NCBI GenBank assembly: GCA_026770575.1
Contig: MU657194.1
Span: 357,657-421,656, forward strand
Length of the DNA stretch: 64,000 bases
Source: Pelagophyceae sp. CCMP2097
Taxonomy: Eukaryota > Sar > Pelagophyceae
Direction: 5' to 3'
Part shown: piece by piece, positions 53,956 to 64,000 of the stretch
Layout: each line of letters begins with the position of its first letter
Position numbering within the stretch: the stretch's first letter is position 1
Made by a program: the position numbers and the translations under genes
Notes under the pieces: generated by a model
Seen by the model: the letters and a program-made list of their open reading frames with translations, nothing else
What the model was told of the DNA's origin: nothing
Databases searched by the model: none

Positions 53956-54615
53956 TTAGCGGAGCGGAGCGTCGGCCAAGAACCTCCGCAGGGCGTCTGT
54001 GGTGAGCGGGGTGATGCCCCAGGCGCTTGAAAGGCGCATGGCGGCCCGCGCACGCCGACAAGCCGCCTCCTTCCGAATCGACGTCGCCGTCGCAGCGCAC
54101 CGAGAGGCGCGTCGCGCGCCAGAGCTGGCGGCGTCGACGGTCCGGGGCCGCGCCGCCGCCGCGCCGGCGGCGGCCCGCGCCTCGAGCGCGGCTGCGACGT
54201 CGGTGACGTGGCGCAGCAACTCGCGCGAGTCGACGCCAAAGTGCCGCGACGCGGGCGCGCCAGGCCTCGCAGAAGCGCCCGAGGGTATACCGGGCGGCGT
54301 CGGCGCTTGAACGGCGCAAGGCCACGCCCTCGTAGAGGTGCAGCGTGCGGTGCGCGTCGCCGCGCCTCGGTGCGAGGCCAAAGTCGTCGCGCAGGCGCTG
54401 CGCCGCCGCCGCCGCGCTGGCGTCGCGGAGCACCGGCGACGCCGCCCGCGCGTCGCCGCGAGGAGAGTGAGGGAGCGCTCCAGGACCGACGTCGACACGA
54501 GCGCGGCCATGCTGCAGCCTCCGGGGCTCGACGGGGCCTGCGCCGCCGCCTCCGGAGCCTGCGCCGCCGCACCCGGCGCTATGCCGCGCAGCAGGTCCTT
54601 GCGCACGTAGGGCAT
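53956..54615 (-). CDS. Unknown protein; reading frame changes twice
   Basis: From ATG 54615 the frame reads MPYVRKDLLRGIAPGAAAQA and MAALVSTSVLERSLTLLAAT. It is best continued in a second frame (ASPVLRDASAAAAAQRLRDD, DAHRTLHLYEGVALRRSSAD, YTLGRFCEAWRARVAALW) and returns to the first frame for VDSRELLRHVTDVAAALEAR and the end at 53956 (WGITPLTTDALRRFLADAPL). I could find no good GT-AG pair at either switch (near 54450 and 54250). They may be two compensating frameshifts or very short introns. The product, roughly 215 aa and Ala/Arg-rich, is not recognised. It sits tail-to-tail with the REV1-kinase gene and head-to-head with the kinase paralogue, with an 87-base gap between ATGs. Confidence 0.4.
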   Translation of the reverse strand: MPYVRKDLLRGIAPGAAAQAPEAAAQAPSSPGGCSMAALVSTSVLERSLTLLAATRGRRRRCSATPARRRRRSACATTLASHRGAATRTARCTSTRAWPCAVQAPTPPGIPSGASARPGAPASRHFGVDSRELLRHVTDVAAALEARAAAGAAAARPRTVDAASSGARRASRCAATATSIRKEAACRRARAAMRLSSAWGITPLTTDALRRFLADAPLR

Positions 54616-54702
54616 CCGGCAAGACTGCGGCTTGGGGCTGGGCTTCTCTGCCGCGAGAGAGAGCTAGATTTGGATCAGGAGCGGGTTTTCGACTTCGAAT
54701 CG

Positions 54703-55536
54703 ATGTCGACCATCCTTGGGTGGGCGGCGAATCGGCCGTCGGCCGACGCGGCCGGGGCCGGGGCGGCGAAACGGCCGGCGCCGTCGGTCGACGCGGCCGC
54801 GCCGGCCAAGTCCGCGCGCCGCAGCGCCGTCGTCTTCGTCGCCGTTGGACTGCCTGGCGCGGGCAAGTCGTCCTTCTTCGAAGCCCACCTCGCTTCTCAC
54901 GGCGTCGAGCGAATCTGCCAGGACATTCTCAAGACGCGCGCCAAGTGCGAGAAGAGGACCGCCGCCGCCCTCGCCGCCGGCCGGAGCGTCTACATCGTGC
55001 GTTTTCGACGGGGAGTGCGGCGGCGCCGACGACGTCTGTCTCGCCGGCGGGCGCACCTCGCCGGCTCGCCGGGAGACGCCTCGTCGCAGGACCGGACGAA
55101 CTACGACGTTGTGCAGCGGGCGCACTGGCTGCGCCTCGCGCGCGAGGGTGGGGCGCGGTGCGTGGCGCTCCTCTTCTCAGCCAATAAGGGCACGTGCACC
55201 CGGCGCTGCGCGGCGCGGCCGGTGCACGAGGGAGGCCTCGACTCACGCGACGCGAAAAAGTGCGGCGCCATCGTCGGCCGCTTCTCCGGCATGCAGCGGC
55301 CCGTGACTGCGGCAGAGAGCTTCCACGAGACTCTCAGAGTGCCCGACGGCCGCGAATCGCCCGAGAGGGCCGCGGCCGTCTCGCGCATCGTCGCCGCGCT
55401 CGGCCGCGGCGCACACGGCGACGCGGAAGCGACGCCGGCAGCGACGCCGGCAGCGGAAGCGACGGCGGAAGCGACGCCGGTAGCGCCAGCGGATACGACT
55501 CCGGAAGCACCTGACGCCGTGCCGCCGGCGCCCTGA
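54703..55536 (+). CDS. Stand-alone polynucleotide-kinase-like P-loop protein, paralogue of the REV1 fusion domain
   Basis: Start ATG 54703 (MSTILGWAANRPSADAAG). An intron at 54997-55089 (ATC|GTGCGT ... TCGCAG) is a multiple of three and open, so the unspliced frame also reads through. The spliced product is 246 aa. Motifs: Walker A VAVGLPGAGKSSFFEAH, HGVERICQDILKTRAKCEK, VYI-DRTNYDVVQRAHWLRL, HEGGLDSRDAKKCGAIVGRF, then an Ala/Pro/Thr-rich tail. It is collinear with residues ~570-760 of the REV1 fusion at 52.8-53.3 kb. PNKP-type kinases phosphorylate 5'-OH DNA ends; no phosphatase domain is present here. The N-terminus STILGWAA resembles a PIP-like or nuclear-targeting stretch (weak). The intron lies about two codons before the intron position in the fusion gene. 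Confidence 0.8.
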   Translation: MSTILGWAANRPSADAAGAGAAKRPAPSVDAAAPAKSARRSAVVFVAVGLPGAGKSSFFEAHLASHGVERICQDILKTRAKCEKRTAAALAAGRSVYIVRFRRGVRRRRRRLSRRRAHLAGSPGDASSQDRTNYDVVQRAHWLRLAREGGARCVALLFSANKGTCTRRCAARPVHEGGLDSRDAKKCGAIVGRFSGMQRPVTAAESFHETLRVPDGRESPERAAAVSRIVAALGRGAHGDAEATPAATPAAEATAEATPVAPADTTPEAPDAVPPAP

Positions 55537-55844
55537 TCGCCGGCGCCCGCCGCACCATGTGAAGCGCTCTGACCTCAAGAGAGCGTGCTTGATAATATAC
55601 GAATGACTGTGACCCCCGCGAGGCCCCGCCGAGATGCTGCGTTCGCGAGAGGGTTTACGCTAGTAGTCTGAGCCGCTGCAGTGCGATGTGGCTCTTTCGA
55701 GGACACACGGTCGCGCAGCTTGTCGTAAAAGGTCGGGGGCCGCTGTTGGGGGGTCGGGTGCAAAAGGAGCCCCGGGCGAGTGTTGCGAGGTTCGTCGCAG
55801 CGCCCGGGTTGCGGAGGTCGGCGTTGCATTCGAGCCGGCCGCTT
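55537..55844. other. Convergent spacer
   Basis: About 300 bases between the 3' ends of the kinase paralogue and the large glycosyltransferase. No feature was recognised. Confidence 0.45.
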
Positions 55845-58800
55845 TTATTCGGAGAGCTTGCCCACGGACCCGGACCTCGGTGGCGTGCCAGACTCGGACT
55901 CGCCGGCGTCTGGCTCGTCGGGCCCGCAGACCGTGTCGCCGCCTTCGGACTTTGCGCCCTCGGACTTTAGCGTGTCGGAGTTTGCATCGTGCGGCGAGGC
56001 TTCCCGCGGCGAAACTGCCGGCGAAGGCGCGCGCGGCGGCGTCGCCGCGCCAGACGCGTCCGCCGCGTCGGCGGCCGCCGCGGACTGAGATGCGGCGCGC
56101 GATGCGTGCGCGGCTTGCGCGGCGGCTTGCGCGGCCTGCGCGGCGGCGGCGACGTCGGGCCTCGGCGAAATCTCGTAGTTGCGGCAGCCGCGGATGCGCA
56201 GCGGCGTCGCTGCGCCGCACGTCGCGTCGTCGGGCAGCCCCGAGGGCGTCAGCCAGACGGTGCCGAACTCGACGTGGTCCCACTCGTCTACGTTTTCCCG
56301 GAGGCGGATCTTCTCCCAAACAGCTCGTCGAGCCTCGCGGCCCTGCAGCACATTAATCTCGCGGATGCCGCCTTTGTCGTCGTCCGTCGGGTTGATGCAC
56401 GTGACCGCGTCGCAGACGCCGATTACGCCCGCCAGAGCCGTCGAAGGATGCTGCCGCGCCACGCCTTGATCGCGCGCGACGTCGCTCACCACCGTGAGGA
56501 ACCACCAGTCGGCCCCCCAGCCCTTGAGGTCGGCGTCGAAGCGTTCTAAGAACTTTGAGATTGCGCGCGTGGAGAAGAGCGGGCACGTCATTTCGATAAA
56601 GTTGGTCAGTCTCACGCGATTCGCGGGCTGCGATGCCGTGATGCAGTGCGAAACTTTTCCGCGCCTTTCAAACGCCGGCTGCAGCGCGTCCAAGCCCAGG
56701 TTTGCGCGCACGCCGAAGAGGGCGTTGATGCGGGGCGCGTCGAGGACAACGTCATCATCCATGACCAAAACGCCGTCGTACTTGGAGAAGACGTCGCCCA
56801 CGCCAGCCTCCCGAACCAACGCCTGCAGGTTCTCAAACTTGCCGCCCGGCCGCCGGCGGTAGCAGTCTGCGCAGTCGCGCCACTTGTCTTCGACGCCGCT
56901 GCCGTAATACGTGACCCAGACGTCAAAGTCCCGTTGGCCGTTGCGCAGCCAGAGTGGCACCACCGCCCGGTCGCCCGCACACGTGTAGACCAAATACTTG
57001 CGCGCAGCCGTGAAAACGGGCAAACCGTCCGGGTCGCCGCACTCCGGCGCCGCCTCCTGGTCTACGGCCGGTGAAGTGGTCTCGCCCGTGGGCGTCCAGG
57101 CGTAGGCGGGCAAATCGTCCAAGTCGCAATGAGTCCGGTCGCTCGTCTTCGGCCCGCTACCCAAATTGCGAGCAGAGGGCTGGCCCATCTGGCCAGAGTC
57201 GCTTGTGTCAGACTGCGGCTGCAGCGGCGCCGTCTTGGGCACTTCTGCCAGAGCGCGGATCCGCACGTCTGCGACCTCGCGCCACGCTCGGCCGTCGTAG
57301 ACTCGCCAAGGGGCGTCGTCGGAAATTAGCTCGGGCCGTTCCGCGCCGTCGTACGCAATTAAAGCCGCGCTTCCGCTGCCCGGGCGCGACCCGATCATCC
57401 ACGCGCTAAAGGGCTCGTAGAAGTAGAGGTAGTGGGCGCCCTCTTCATGCCGGAAGACGCGCAGCTTGCGGCCGCCGGATGCGCCGGGCAGCTCGTGGGG
57501 CACGTATACGCCCGCGCACGCGTCCGCGGCGGCGCCGCACGCCGCGGGCAAGTCGACGAGGACCGCGCCCGTGTCCTGCACCTGCTGCAAGTACGTCTCC
57601 CTTTGAGCGCGCTTCGTCGCCGCCGCCAGAGCGCCTTCGGCCTGCTCAGCCGTCAAGAACACGCCCAGTGCATCCCCATTAGCCGGCGCGTGCGCTGCCC
57701 AGCACGCTTGTGCGCCCACTGAGGCCACTGCCGAAAGCGGCGCCGTGGCGTAGTCGGCGCTCGCGTCGACGGGCCGGAACTCTTGGCTCGTGTACCGCGG
57801 CGGCGCGAGCATGAGCGCGCGCAGCGTGTCGACGAGCGTGTCGACGACGGCGGCGGGGCGCAGGACAGCGAAGCGCTCGCCTGAACCGGAAACGACCAAG
57901 TGATCCAACCGCACGTGCGCCGAAGGCACGGTCGCCCAGCGCCGGCCGTCGAACGCGGACCACGGGGCGCGCACGTCGTGCGGCCTTAAAGCGAGGTCGT
58001 GCGCCACCAGCGCCGCCGTCGAAGAGTAGGGCGTGCGGCCGACCATCCACGCAACGAACGGCGTCGAAATTCGGTACAAGTGGTGCACGCCACCTTGCTG
58101 CTGGTACAGCGCCGAGCCGTCGTCGCCGCCGCGCGTGCGGAGGCGCGAGTACGCGCCGCCGCAGTCGGCGCGGACGCACCCCGCCGGGAGAGCGACGTGG
58201 ACGACGGGCGGGTGCTGGGCCGAGTCCGCTGCATCAAACTCCTCCAAAGCCTTTGCGGGCAGCGTCGTGTGCCTCGCATAAAACTCTAAAGCAGACGCCT
58301 CGTCGGCGGACGCCAGCACGGCGCGCGACGCCGCCTCGAAGGGCGTCGCCTCTGCGTCCGGCGCGGCGGGTGCGCGCAGTTCGGATTTCCACGACTCGTA
58401 GTGACAGTGAGGATACGAGAGAACAAATGCTCTCGAGGAGACCATGTCGCGAGCGGCGTCGGCGCCGTCGGCCTTGCCAAAGGCGCGCGCGTCCAGCGCG
58501 ACGACGTCTGGCTCGGCCAAGCGCACCGCGGACCGGCCGCGCGACGGGGCGAGGAAGGCCACTGCCCCGACCGCCTTTGACGAAGGCAGCCTTCGCAGCT
58601 GCGCCGCCGTGGGCGGCACGTCGTAGAACGCACGGTCGTCGGCCGCCGCCGCGGGGGCGCCGTCGCAGTGGTCGACGCGCCTCTTGAAAAGAGTCTCCTT
58701 GACGAAAAAGTTGTACCTCGAGTCCTCGCTCCGGCGCTTTTGGCACTCGACGTTGTCAAAGCGCAGGTTGAACGCGCCGCCGACGACGGCGTCCGTGGAC

Positions 58801-60226
58801 GCGCGCCCGCGCCGCGCCTCGTCGAACACGGACCGTAAAGACCGGCCGGGGAGCACGTACAACAGCTCGTCGTCGGCCAAACGCAGCAGCCACGACGCGC
58901 CGGCCAGGCGCGCGCGCGAGATGGCGTCCGACGACAGCAGCGCCTCGTCGGACGCCGCCGAGGCCTCTTCCCGGGAGCTTTGGAGCGAGAGGACGGTGAC
59001 GCATCGGCCGAGCCAGCGGAACTTTTTCGCGATTCGGTCGCGGGCCTCATCAGACTCGGCGTACAAAAAGAGCCAGCGGAAGCCGATGCGGAGGTGGAAG
59101 CGGACCCACCACTCCAATCTGTCAGCATGCTCGGGCCTCGCGGCGGCGCCGAGCTTGCAGCACGCCGAGGCGCGGCAGTCGTCTCCGCCGCACCAAATGA
59201 GGTCGAGGCGGCCGTAAAAGTACGACCCCAACTCGGCCGCTTGGCGGTGCACCGACTCGACGTGCGCTTGATGGATCGTCGACTCCAAGATCTCGTGGTC
59301 GAAGAGCGGGCGCGTGAACGTGTACGCGCCCGAGCCGTTGAACATCAAAACGTCCGAAACCAACTGCACGTTGGGCGGCATGCGGTACTGCGACGCCGAC
59401 CCGGCCGGGTTGCAATAGGCCTCGACGCACCTAAACGGTGCACGGTTGCGCCCTTTCCCCGCGACGACGCGACCCCTTGGAGCAGGCATCGTGCCCCGCC
59501 CTCACCTTTCGCAGCCCTGCTTGTTGATGACGTACGCTCCCGTGGACCAGTGGTTCTTCTTCCAAGGCACAAACGGCGCGCCCAGCCCGAGCAGCGTGCG
59601 CATGACGCGGACGTTGTTGATCGTGAGCTGCAGCACCTGCCAGCCCTCTGGCGCCAGCGAGACGATTTCCTCGATGGTCGTCCGCCACTGGTCGTAGAAC
59701 GTCAGGTGGATGTCGTCCTCCATAACCAAAACCCACGGCACGTCCAGAGACGCCCCCAGCACCGCCGCGCGCACGTGCGACAGCGCGCACCCGATCTCGC
59801 CCGGGCCTAGCGAGAAAGGCGTCGAGGGCGCGGCCCGTTCCGAGCGCGCGACACCCAAAGGCGCTTCCCCCAACCTCCGGCCAGCCCATCGTCGCGCGTC
59901 GCCGCGTCTTTCGACGACGTCGACGTCGAACGACCCGAGAAGGCTGCAGAGGCCTCCCACAGCCGCGCGCCCCACCCGTCTTCAGGTGCCGCGCGGCCGT
60001 CCCAGCCCCGCCCCGCCCCCGGCGGCCGCGCCGACGCACTCTGCTTGTGCGGCGGCAGGTCGACGGTCTGCTCGAGGTACTTTTGGTCGGCGTAGAGCAG
60101 CTTGCCGTCAAAGGCGTCGACGCGGTGGTAGTTGGTGATGCCATTATCATCAAACTGCTTCTCCATGCGCACGCGCCGGTCCGCCGACCGCTCCAGGTTG
60201 ATGTACAGGATCGGAGTGTTCTCCAT
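55845..60226 (-). CDS. Three-module glycosyltransferase: GT25-like, GT2/GT92-like and DUF707-like domains
   Basis: Exons 60226-60040, 59806-59506 and 59430-55845, 1357 aa, phases consistent. Module 1 (~1-200) is GT25/LPS-type: ILYINLERSADRRVRMEKQF, GEIGCALSHVRAAVLG, WVLVMEDDIHLTF, NHWSTGAYVINKQGC, then AYTFTRPLF and ESTIHQAHVESVH. Module 2 (~230-470): ADRLEWWVRFHLRIGFRWLF and GASWLLRLADDELLYVLPGR, a GT92/GT2_4-like fold. Two related ~100-residue units follow (GGVHHLYRISTPFVAWMVGR; GAHYLYFYEPFSAWMIGSRP). Module 3 (~870-1250) is DUF707-like: YDGVLVMDDDVVLDAPRINA, NRVRLTNFIEMTCPLFS, LKGWGADWWFLTVV. The tail is Ala/Ser/Glu-rich and disordered. The ATG at 60226 begins MENTPILYINLERS with no signal peptide, so entry to the secretory pathway is unexplained unless an upstream exon exists. 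Each module keeps an acidic DDx centre. Confidence 0.8.
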
Positions 60227-60786
60227 GGTCGCAGCGCGGCTGAATGCGGCACCCAACCACGATGCAGGGGCGACCGCCTCGCGATCAGCGCGCTACCGTT
60301 GTTCAGGGCCAGGTCCGGGAAACTATCAACGGAAGTATAACCACTTTTTTGTATCTATTTGCATGCAATTCAGGTCATGACACGAAATCCTCTGCCCTAT
60401 CATGACGTCGTCGGTCGCTCTCGACGGATCTCGTGCCCTGTGATTTCATTGTGGTTGGCCACTTACGGAGGGAGAACGGACCTATGGGAGCTTTTCGGAA
60501 TCTCACGCGCACGGAACATCGAATCTTTCAGATTGCGCGTTAGGTCAGAAGGACTTTAGGAAATCTTCGGTGGGGGGGTTCTCTGCGCCGGCAAGGGCGG
60601 CGGGGGGTCACGCGGTTGTGAGGGTGAGGGTTTGATTTAATATCCCGGGGCGATGACAGGCGCGGCGAGCCGGTGGGTCACGCGGTGGGCGGTTGTGGGC
60701 GTTCAGACACGTCCGTGGCGGGCGCGAAGACCGTCCCTCAACGCGCGTTTGAGCGGCTGGAGGCCGCTCACTGCAGCAGAAGCCGC
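60227..60786. other. Spacer upstream of the three-module glycosyltransferase
   Basis: This 560-base interval holds the presumed promoter of the glycosyltransferase (AT-rich 60330-60380) and the 3' flank of the Dispatched-like gene. No gene or RNA was recognised. Confidence 0.45.
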
Positions 60787-63700
60787 TCACTGCACCTCTG
60801 GGTCCTGCTTGGATTCGGCGGCGGCCGTGTCCTTGAAGAACTTGCCGCCGCGCGGGCTGCGTTTCCCGGAAGGGCTGATCATGTCGTATACCACTCGCGA
60901 GCCTGCGCCGACGTTGCCCTGGTCGTGCTCCGGGCCGGCGACGTAGAGGAGGGGCATGAAGAAGAAGATCGAAAACGCCAGGGAGAAGAGGATGGTGGCG
61001 ACGATGAGCGTGGCCATTTGGGTAAAGAAAATCGACTGGCAGGCGTACATCAGCCCACCGGACCCGGCCGTCGTCGCGGCGCCGGCGAGGACGGTGACGC
61101 CCATCGACCGAGCCGCGGACACGAACCTCGCCTCCCTGTCTTTCAAGTGCTGGGCGTGGTTCGCGTGCTCGTACATGTGCCCTAAATGTAAGGTGTAGTC
61201 CACCGCGAGGCCGATGACCAGCACGGCGGCGATGCTTTCTTTGATGCCCAGGAACCACCCGAGGACCTGCGCGAGGCCCAGCACGGCTGCGACGATGAAC
61301 CCAATGGTAACAACGGCGAACGCGGACAGCGTCGTGTTGCCCGTCGCCCCGACTAAAGCAAGAGCGGCGATGGGGAAGGTCAATGCCATGCCTTGCAACA
61401 TGCCCTGGATCAGCGCGTTTTGGAGCTTGTACCACACCCAAATCCGAGACGTGTGGAAGAGCGAGTCGGGAAGCGCCGGCGCCTGAATACGAAGGGCGGA
61501 CCGGAGCATGTTGACTCTTTTCAAAATGCGCTGCTTGACGAGCATGCCGCTCTCTTCGCTGACCAAGAGCTTGGCATCGACGCGGACGAATTTCAAAGAG
61601 CCGTCTACGAGGCCCACGTACTCCTTCCACGACGAGTACAGCGCAGACTTTGGAGTCGTCGAGTTGCGGAAGAGGGCGAGTCTCCCGTCGAGTTGGGGCT
61701 GCCTCGCTTCCAAAAGGGTTTCGTTGTGCGTCTCCAAGAGCCAGTCTTCAAATTCCTCCACAAAGCATAAAGTCGTTACCGGCCGGAAGAGCCTGTCTCC
61801 GCCTTCGCAGTCGCCGCACCGCCAGTCGCGGACCAACGCGCATGCGGTGCGCATCGATGATGCCGTATCGGCGTCGGAAAGGTCGATTTCGCCGTGGGAG
61901 AAGACGACGTCGCCGCGGTGCATGCCCGGATCAAAGTCGTCAAAGTCCGGACGCTTCAGATGCTTCATGCCCCAGACGAAGGACAGCGTCGGATACGCGG
62001 CCGCCTCTTTAGAGGAGAAATCGTCGCTGGACAGAGTCGAATACCGCTGGAACATGTGCAAAGGCGAAAACCACACCTCCGGCTTGTCCGGCGGCGTCAG
62101 CTTCGAAGCCTGCACCGCCGCCAAGATGCCGACGGCGCCGAACGCGGCCACGAGCACGATTGCGACGGGCTTGGTCCTTAAAGCACGCAGCCGCGCCCCA
62201 GCGGGCACCGTGGCCTCGGGCCGCCAGCGCACGAGCCAGAGGTACGATTCGACGAGGCGCGAATTCTGCGACGCCGGCGAGTCGGTTGCCACGGCGTCGA
62301 GGGCGACGTCGGATTCGATTTCCTTGGCCGCCTCAGCGTTTTCGGCCGTGCGCAAGCCGCAGCCTGAGAGCCGCTTCAGCGGCGATGCGTGGAGGACGTG
62401 CTGCTGGTAGGCGAGGAAGATGGCCGGGGTCATGGTGATGGCTAACAGGTAATTGGTGATGACGCATAGAGCTGCGAAGGCGCCGAACGTTTGAATCGGC
62501 ATCACTCGGTTCCAACACGTGGCGCAAAACGCCGCCGTCGTCGTGAAAGACGTGTTGAAGATGGCCATGATGGCGCGCGTGTAGGCGTACTTCAAACGCT
62601 TGTGCAGATACTCCTCGTCGCCCAGGTCGCCCCTCGAGACCTCTGCTTGTGATTGATACCACGCGTCTGAGAAGACAAAGACGTCGTCGGCGCCGATGCC
62701 CAGGACGATGAAAATCACTAAAGTCTGCAGAGTGGAGAAGAAGGAGATGCGCAGCACGACGGAGTAGAGGAACGTGGCCAGCGGTAAAGAGGCGATGATC
62801 TGGGCCATGGTCAAGCAACCCACAAAGGCGGACCCCGTGTGCGCGCAGAGCCAGAGCAGGACGAAGAGGATGGAGAAGCCGGCGACAAGCGTGTCGCTCT
62901 TCAAGGTTCTGGCCCATTCGAGGTTTTGCAGCATCTGCGAGTACCACATCACATCAATGCGTTTCCCCGCGGCCCCAAGTCTAGGCTCGTCCTCGAGGTA
63001 GCGGCTGCGCATAAAGGCCTCTTCCAGGCCATACTTTTCATTCAAACGCTCCTCGACTTTGACGATGAGATCGCTCTTCACACGTTCGAACTGCCTTCCA
63101 GTAAACTGCTCGCCGACCTCGTCGTGGCCACTCAAAGGCGTGCCAAAAGCGACGACGCTCCTAGCCTGGCAGGCGTAGCCGCGGTCGAAGGCGCCGGAGT
63201 CGACAAGGTACGAGGCCGCGCGGCCGTCTTCGAACTTTTGCCAATTTTCCGCGAGCACGTCGTCGTCCAACAAGGCGCAGGGGTTCTCAAAGTCGGGGTC
63301 CGTCATCTCGTCGCCGTAGAAGATATAGGACAACGCCGTGTGCGGCGGCTGGCGGTGGACGCCGTCGACGAGGACGCTGAAATTTTCGAGGTACGGCCCG
63401 AACGCCAGCAGCTCGCGCTCCGTCTGGCAAATGACCTACGAAAAGGGCCTCCATGCTGCGATTCGAATGGAGCTGTTTGGGGCGTTACCTGGACGTTGCG
63501 CGCGTCGAGGACGCCAAAAGGAGCAGAGCACGTGCGGCGGCGCTCTGGGCTCTCTGCGTCGTAGGCAAAGTACCACCGGTAAGTCTCGTCGCCCCGCGGC
63601 AGCAGCTTGACCGAGTCGACGCGCGTGGCCGCGTCCGCGATCATGTCAGCGTTGATCGTGTAGCGGTCCCTATTGCAGCACGTATTACAGCAGCCACGTG

Positions 63701-64000
63701 TTACAGCAGCAGCCTCACCACTGCAGCAGCCAGTCGTAGCTCGTCTGCGGCGTCGTCGACCAGCCCGAGAGGACGAGCGCCAAAATGCTCAGCGCCACCG
63801 TCAGCACGCAGCCGGCGAGGATGGCCACGGGGCGCCGCACCTACGCAGTCGAGATTCGGCGCGCCCAAAGTCGAGGCAAAACGACGACGACCCCGCCGGC
63901 GCCCCTCCCGCGCTCCCGCGGGGGCGCACGATGCAGAGCGTGAACCAGTCGATGAAGCGGTCGACGAGGCCGGCGCAGCCCCGAGGCGCGTTTCTGGCGG
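60787..64000 (-). CDS. Dispatched/Patched-like RND membrane protein, 5' end outside window
   Basis: Exons (minus) 64000-63930, 63840-63719, 63669-63489 and 63435-60787 join in phase, about 1006 aa within the window. TM1 is in RRPVAILAGCVLTVALSILA, followed by an extracellular region (DRYTINADMIADAATRVDSV). The first membrane block has VAGFSILFVLLWLCAH and FIVLGIGADDVFVFSDAWYQ, the Dispatched-type GxxxDD motif in TM4. After TM6 (FGAFAALCVITNYLLAITMT) comes a loop, then KPVAIVLVAAFGAVGILAAV, a second large extracellular domain, and the second block with AAVLVIGLAVDYTLHLGHMY (GxxxD). The C-terminus is short and basic. This duplicated 6+6 TM layout is the RND/sterol-sensing-domain superfamily. 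The paired acids suggest cation-driven export of lipid or lipid-linked cargo; ligand unknown. It begins beyond base 64000. Confidence 0.88.

Overview
This window looks like nuclear DNA from a GC-rich, photosynthetic, flagellate stramenopile alga, most likely pelagophyte-like (inference). The evidence: genes are split by very short spliceosomal introns, mostly about 36-100 bases with GT(G/A)(C/A)G donors and (T/C)AG acceptors. There is a complete axonemal dynein heavy chain. One predicted protein has a plastid presequence with an SAFAP-like motif and another has a signal-like N-terminus. The secreted protein at the left edge has a DSYGDGICC motif of the kind I associate with diatoms and pelagophytes. 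A MYND-RING-Sel1 gene of a family I recall as expanded in such algae is present. No operons, CRISPR arrays, rRNA or tRNA genes were seen.

Layout. 1-1006: 3'-truncated secreted Pro/Thr-repeat protein (-). 1.5-2.2 kb: kinetochore Spc25 (-). 2.7-9.2 kb: giant receiver / alpha-beta-hydrolase / IQ / SAM / ankyrin protein (+). 9.7-12.5 kb: GT92-type glycosyltransferase (-), sharing a 200-base divergent promoter with a methyltransferase (+, 12.7-14.4 kb). 14.4-16.2 kb: gene-poor. 16.2-18.8 kb: Kelch-BTB protein (+). 19.1-20.8 kb: F-box/RCC1-repeat protein (-). 21.3-34.4 kb: DNAH1-type dynein heavy chain in six exons, 4222 aa (+). 34.7-35.9 kb: DUF616-type glycosyltransferase (+). 36.1-36.8 kb: small, possibly plastid-targeted protein (+). 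36.9-38.9 kb: coiled-coil/EF-hand protein (-). 39.3-40.5 kb: frameshifted MYND-RING-Sel1 pseudogene (-). 40.7-41.5 kb: ribosomal protein uS12/RPS23 (+). 41.7-42.8 kb: 14-3-3 protein (-). 43.0-44.7 kb: repeat island with a 260-base tandem array, a 396-base terminal-inverted-repeat element and an AT-rich ORF. 45-46.2 kb: a possible plastid-targeted gene and a truncated gene. 46.4-47.7 kb: S49 (SppA) peptidase (+). 47.9-49.9 kb: unknown protein (-). 51.1-53.8 kb: REV1 polymerase fused to a polynucleotide-kinase domain and an NZF zinc finger (+). 54.0-54.6 kb: unknown gene with frame changes (-). 54.7-55.5 kb: stand-alone paralogue of that kinase domain (+). 55.8-60.2 kb: three-module glycosyltransferase (-). 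60.8-64.0 kb: Dispatched-like RND membrane protein (-), running off the right edge.

How the genes relate. They are mostly independent housekeeping and accessory genes arranged as divergent or convergent pairs. Themes are secretory-pathway glycosylation (GT92, DUF616 and GT25/DUF707 enzymes plus a Pro/Thr-rich substrate-like protein), cilium/cytoskeleton (DNAH1; perhaps the IQ/SAM/ankyrin and EF-hand proteins), mitosis (Spc25) and DNA-damage tolerance/repair (the REV1-kinase fusion beside its free kinase paralogue). The most novel items are that REV1-kinase-NZF fusion, the three-module glycosyltransferase, the receiver/dead-hydrolase/IQ/SAM/ankyrin protein, and GC-AG introns inferred in three otherwise conserved genes. 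Splice sites were read by eye; where I give exact coordinates the reading phase was checked across the junction.
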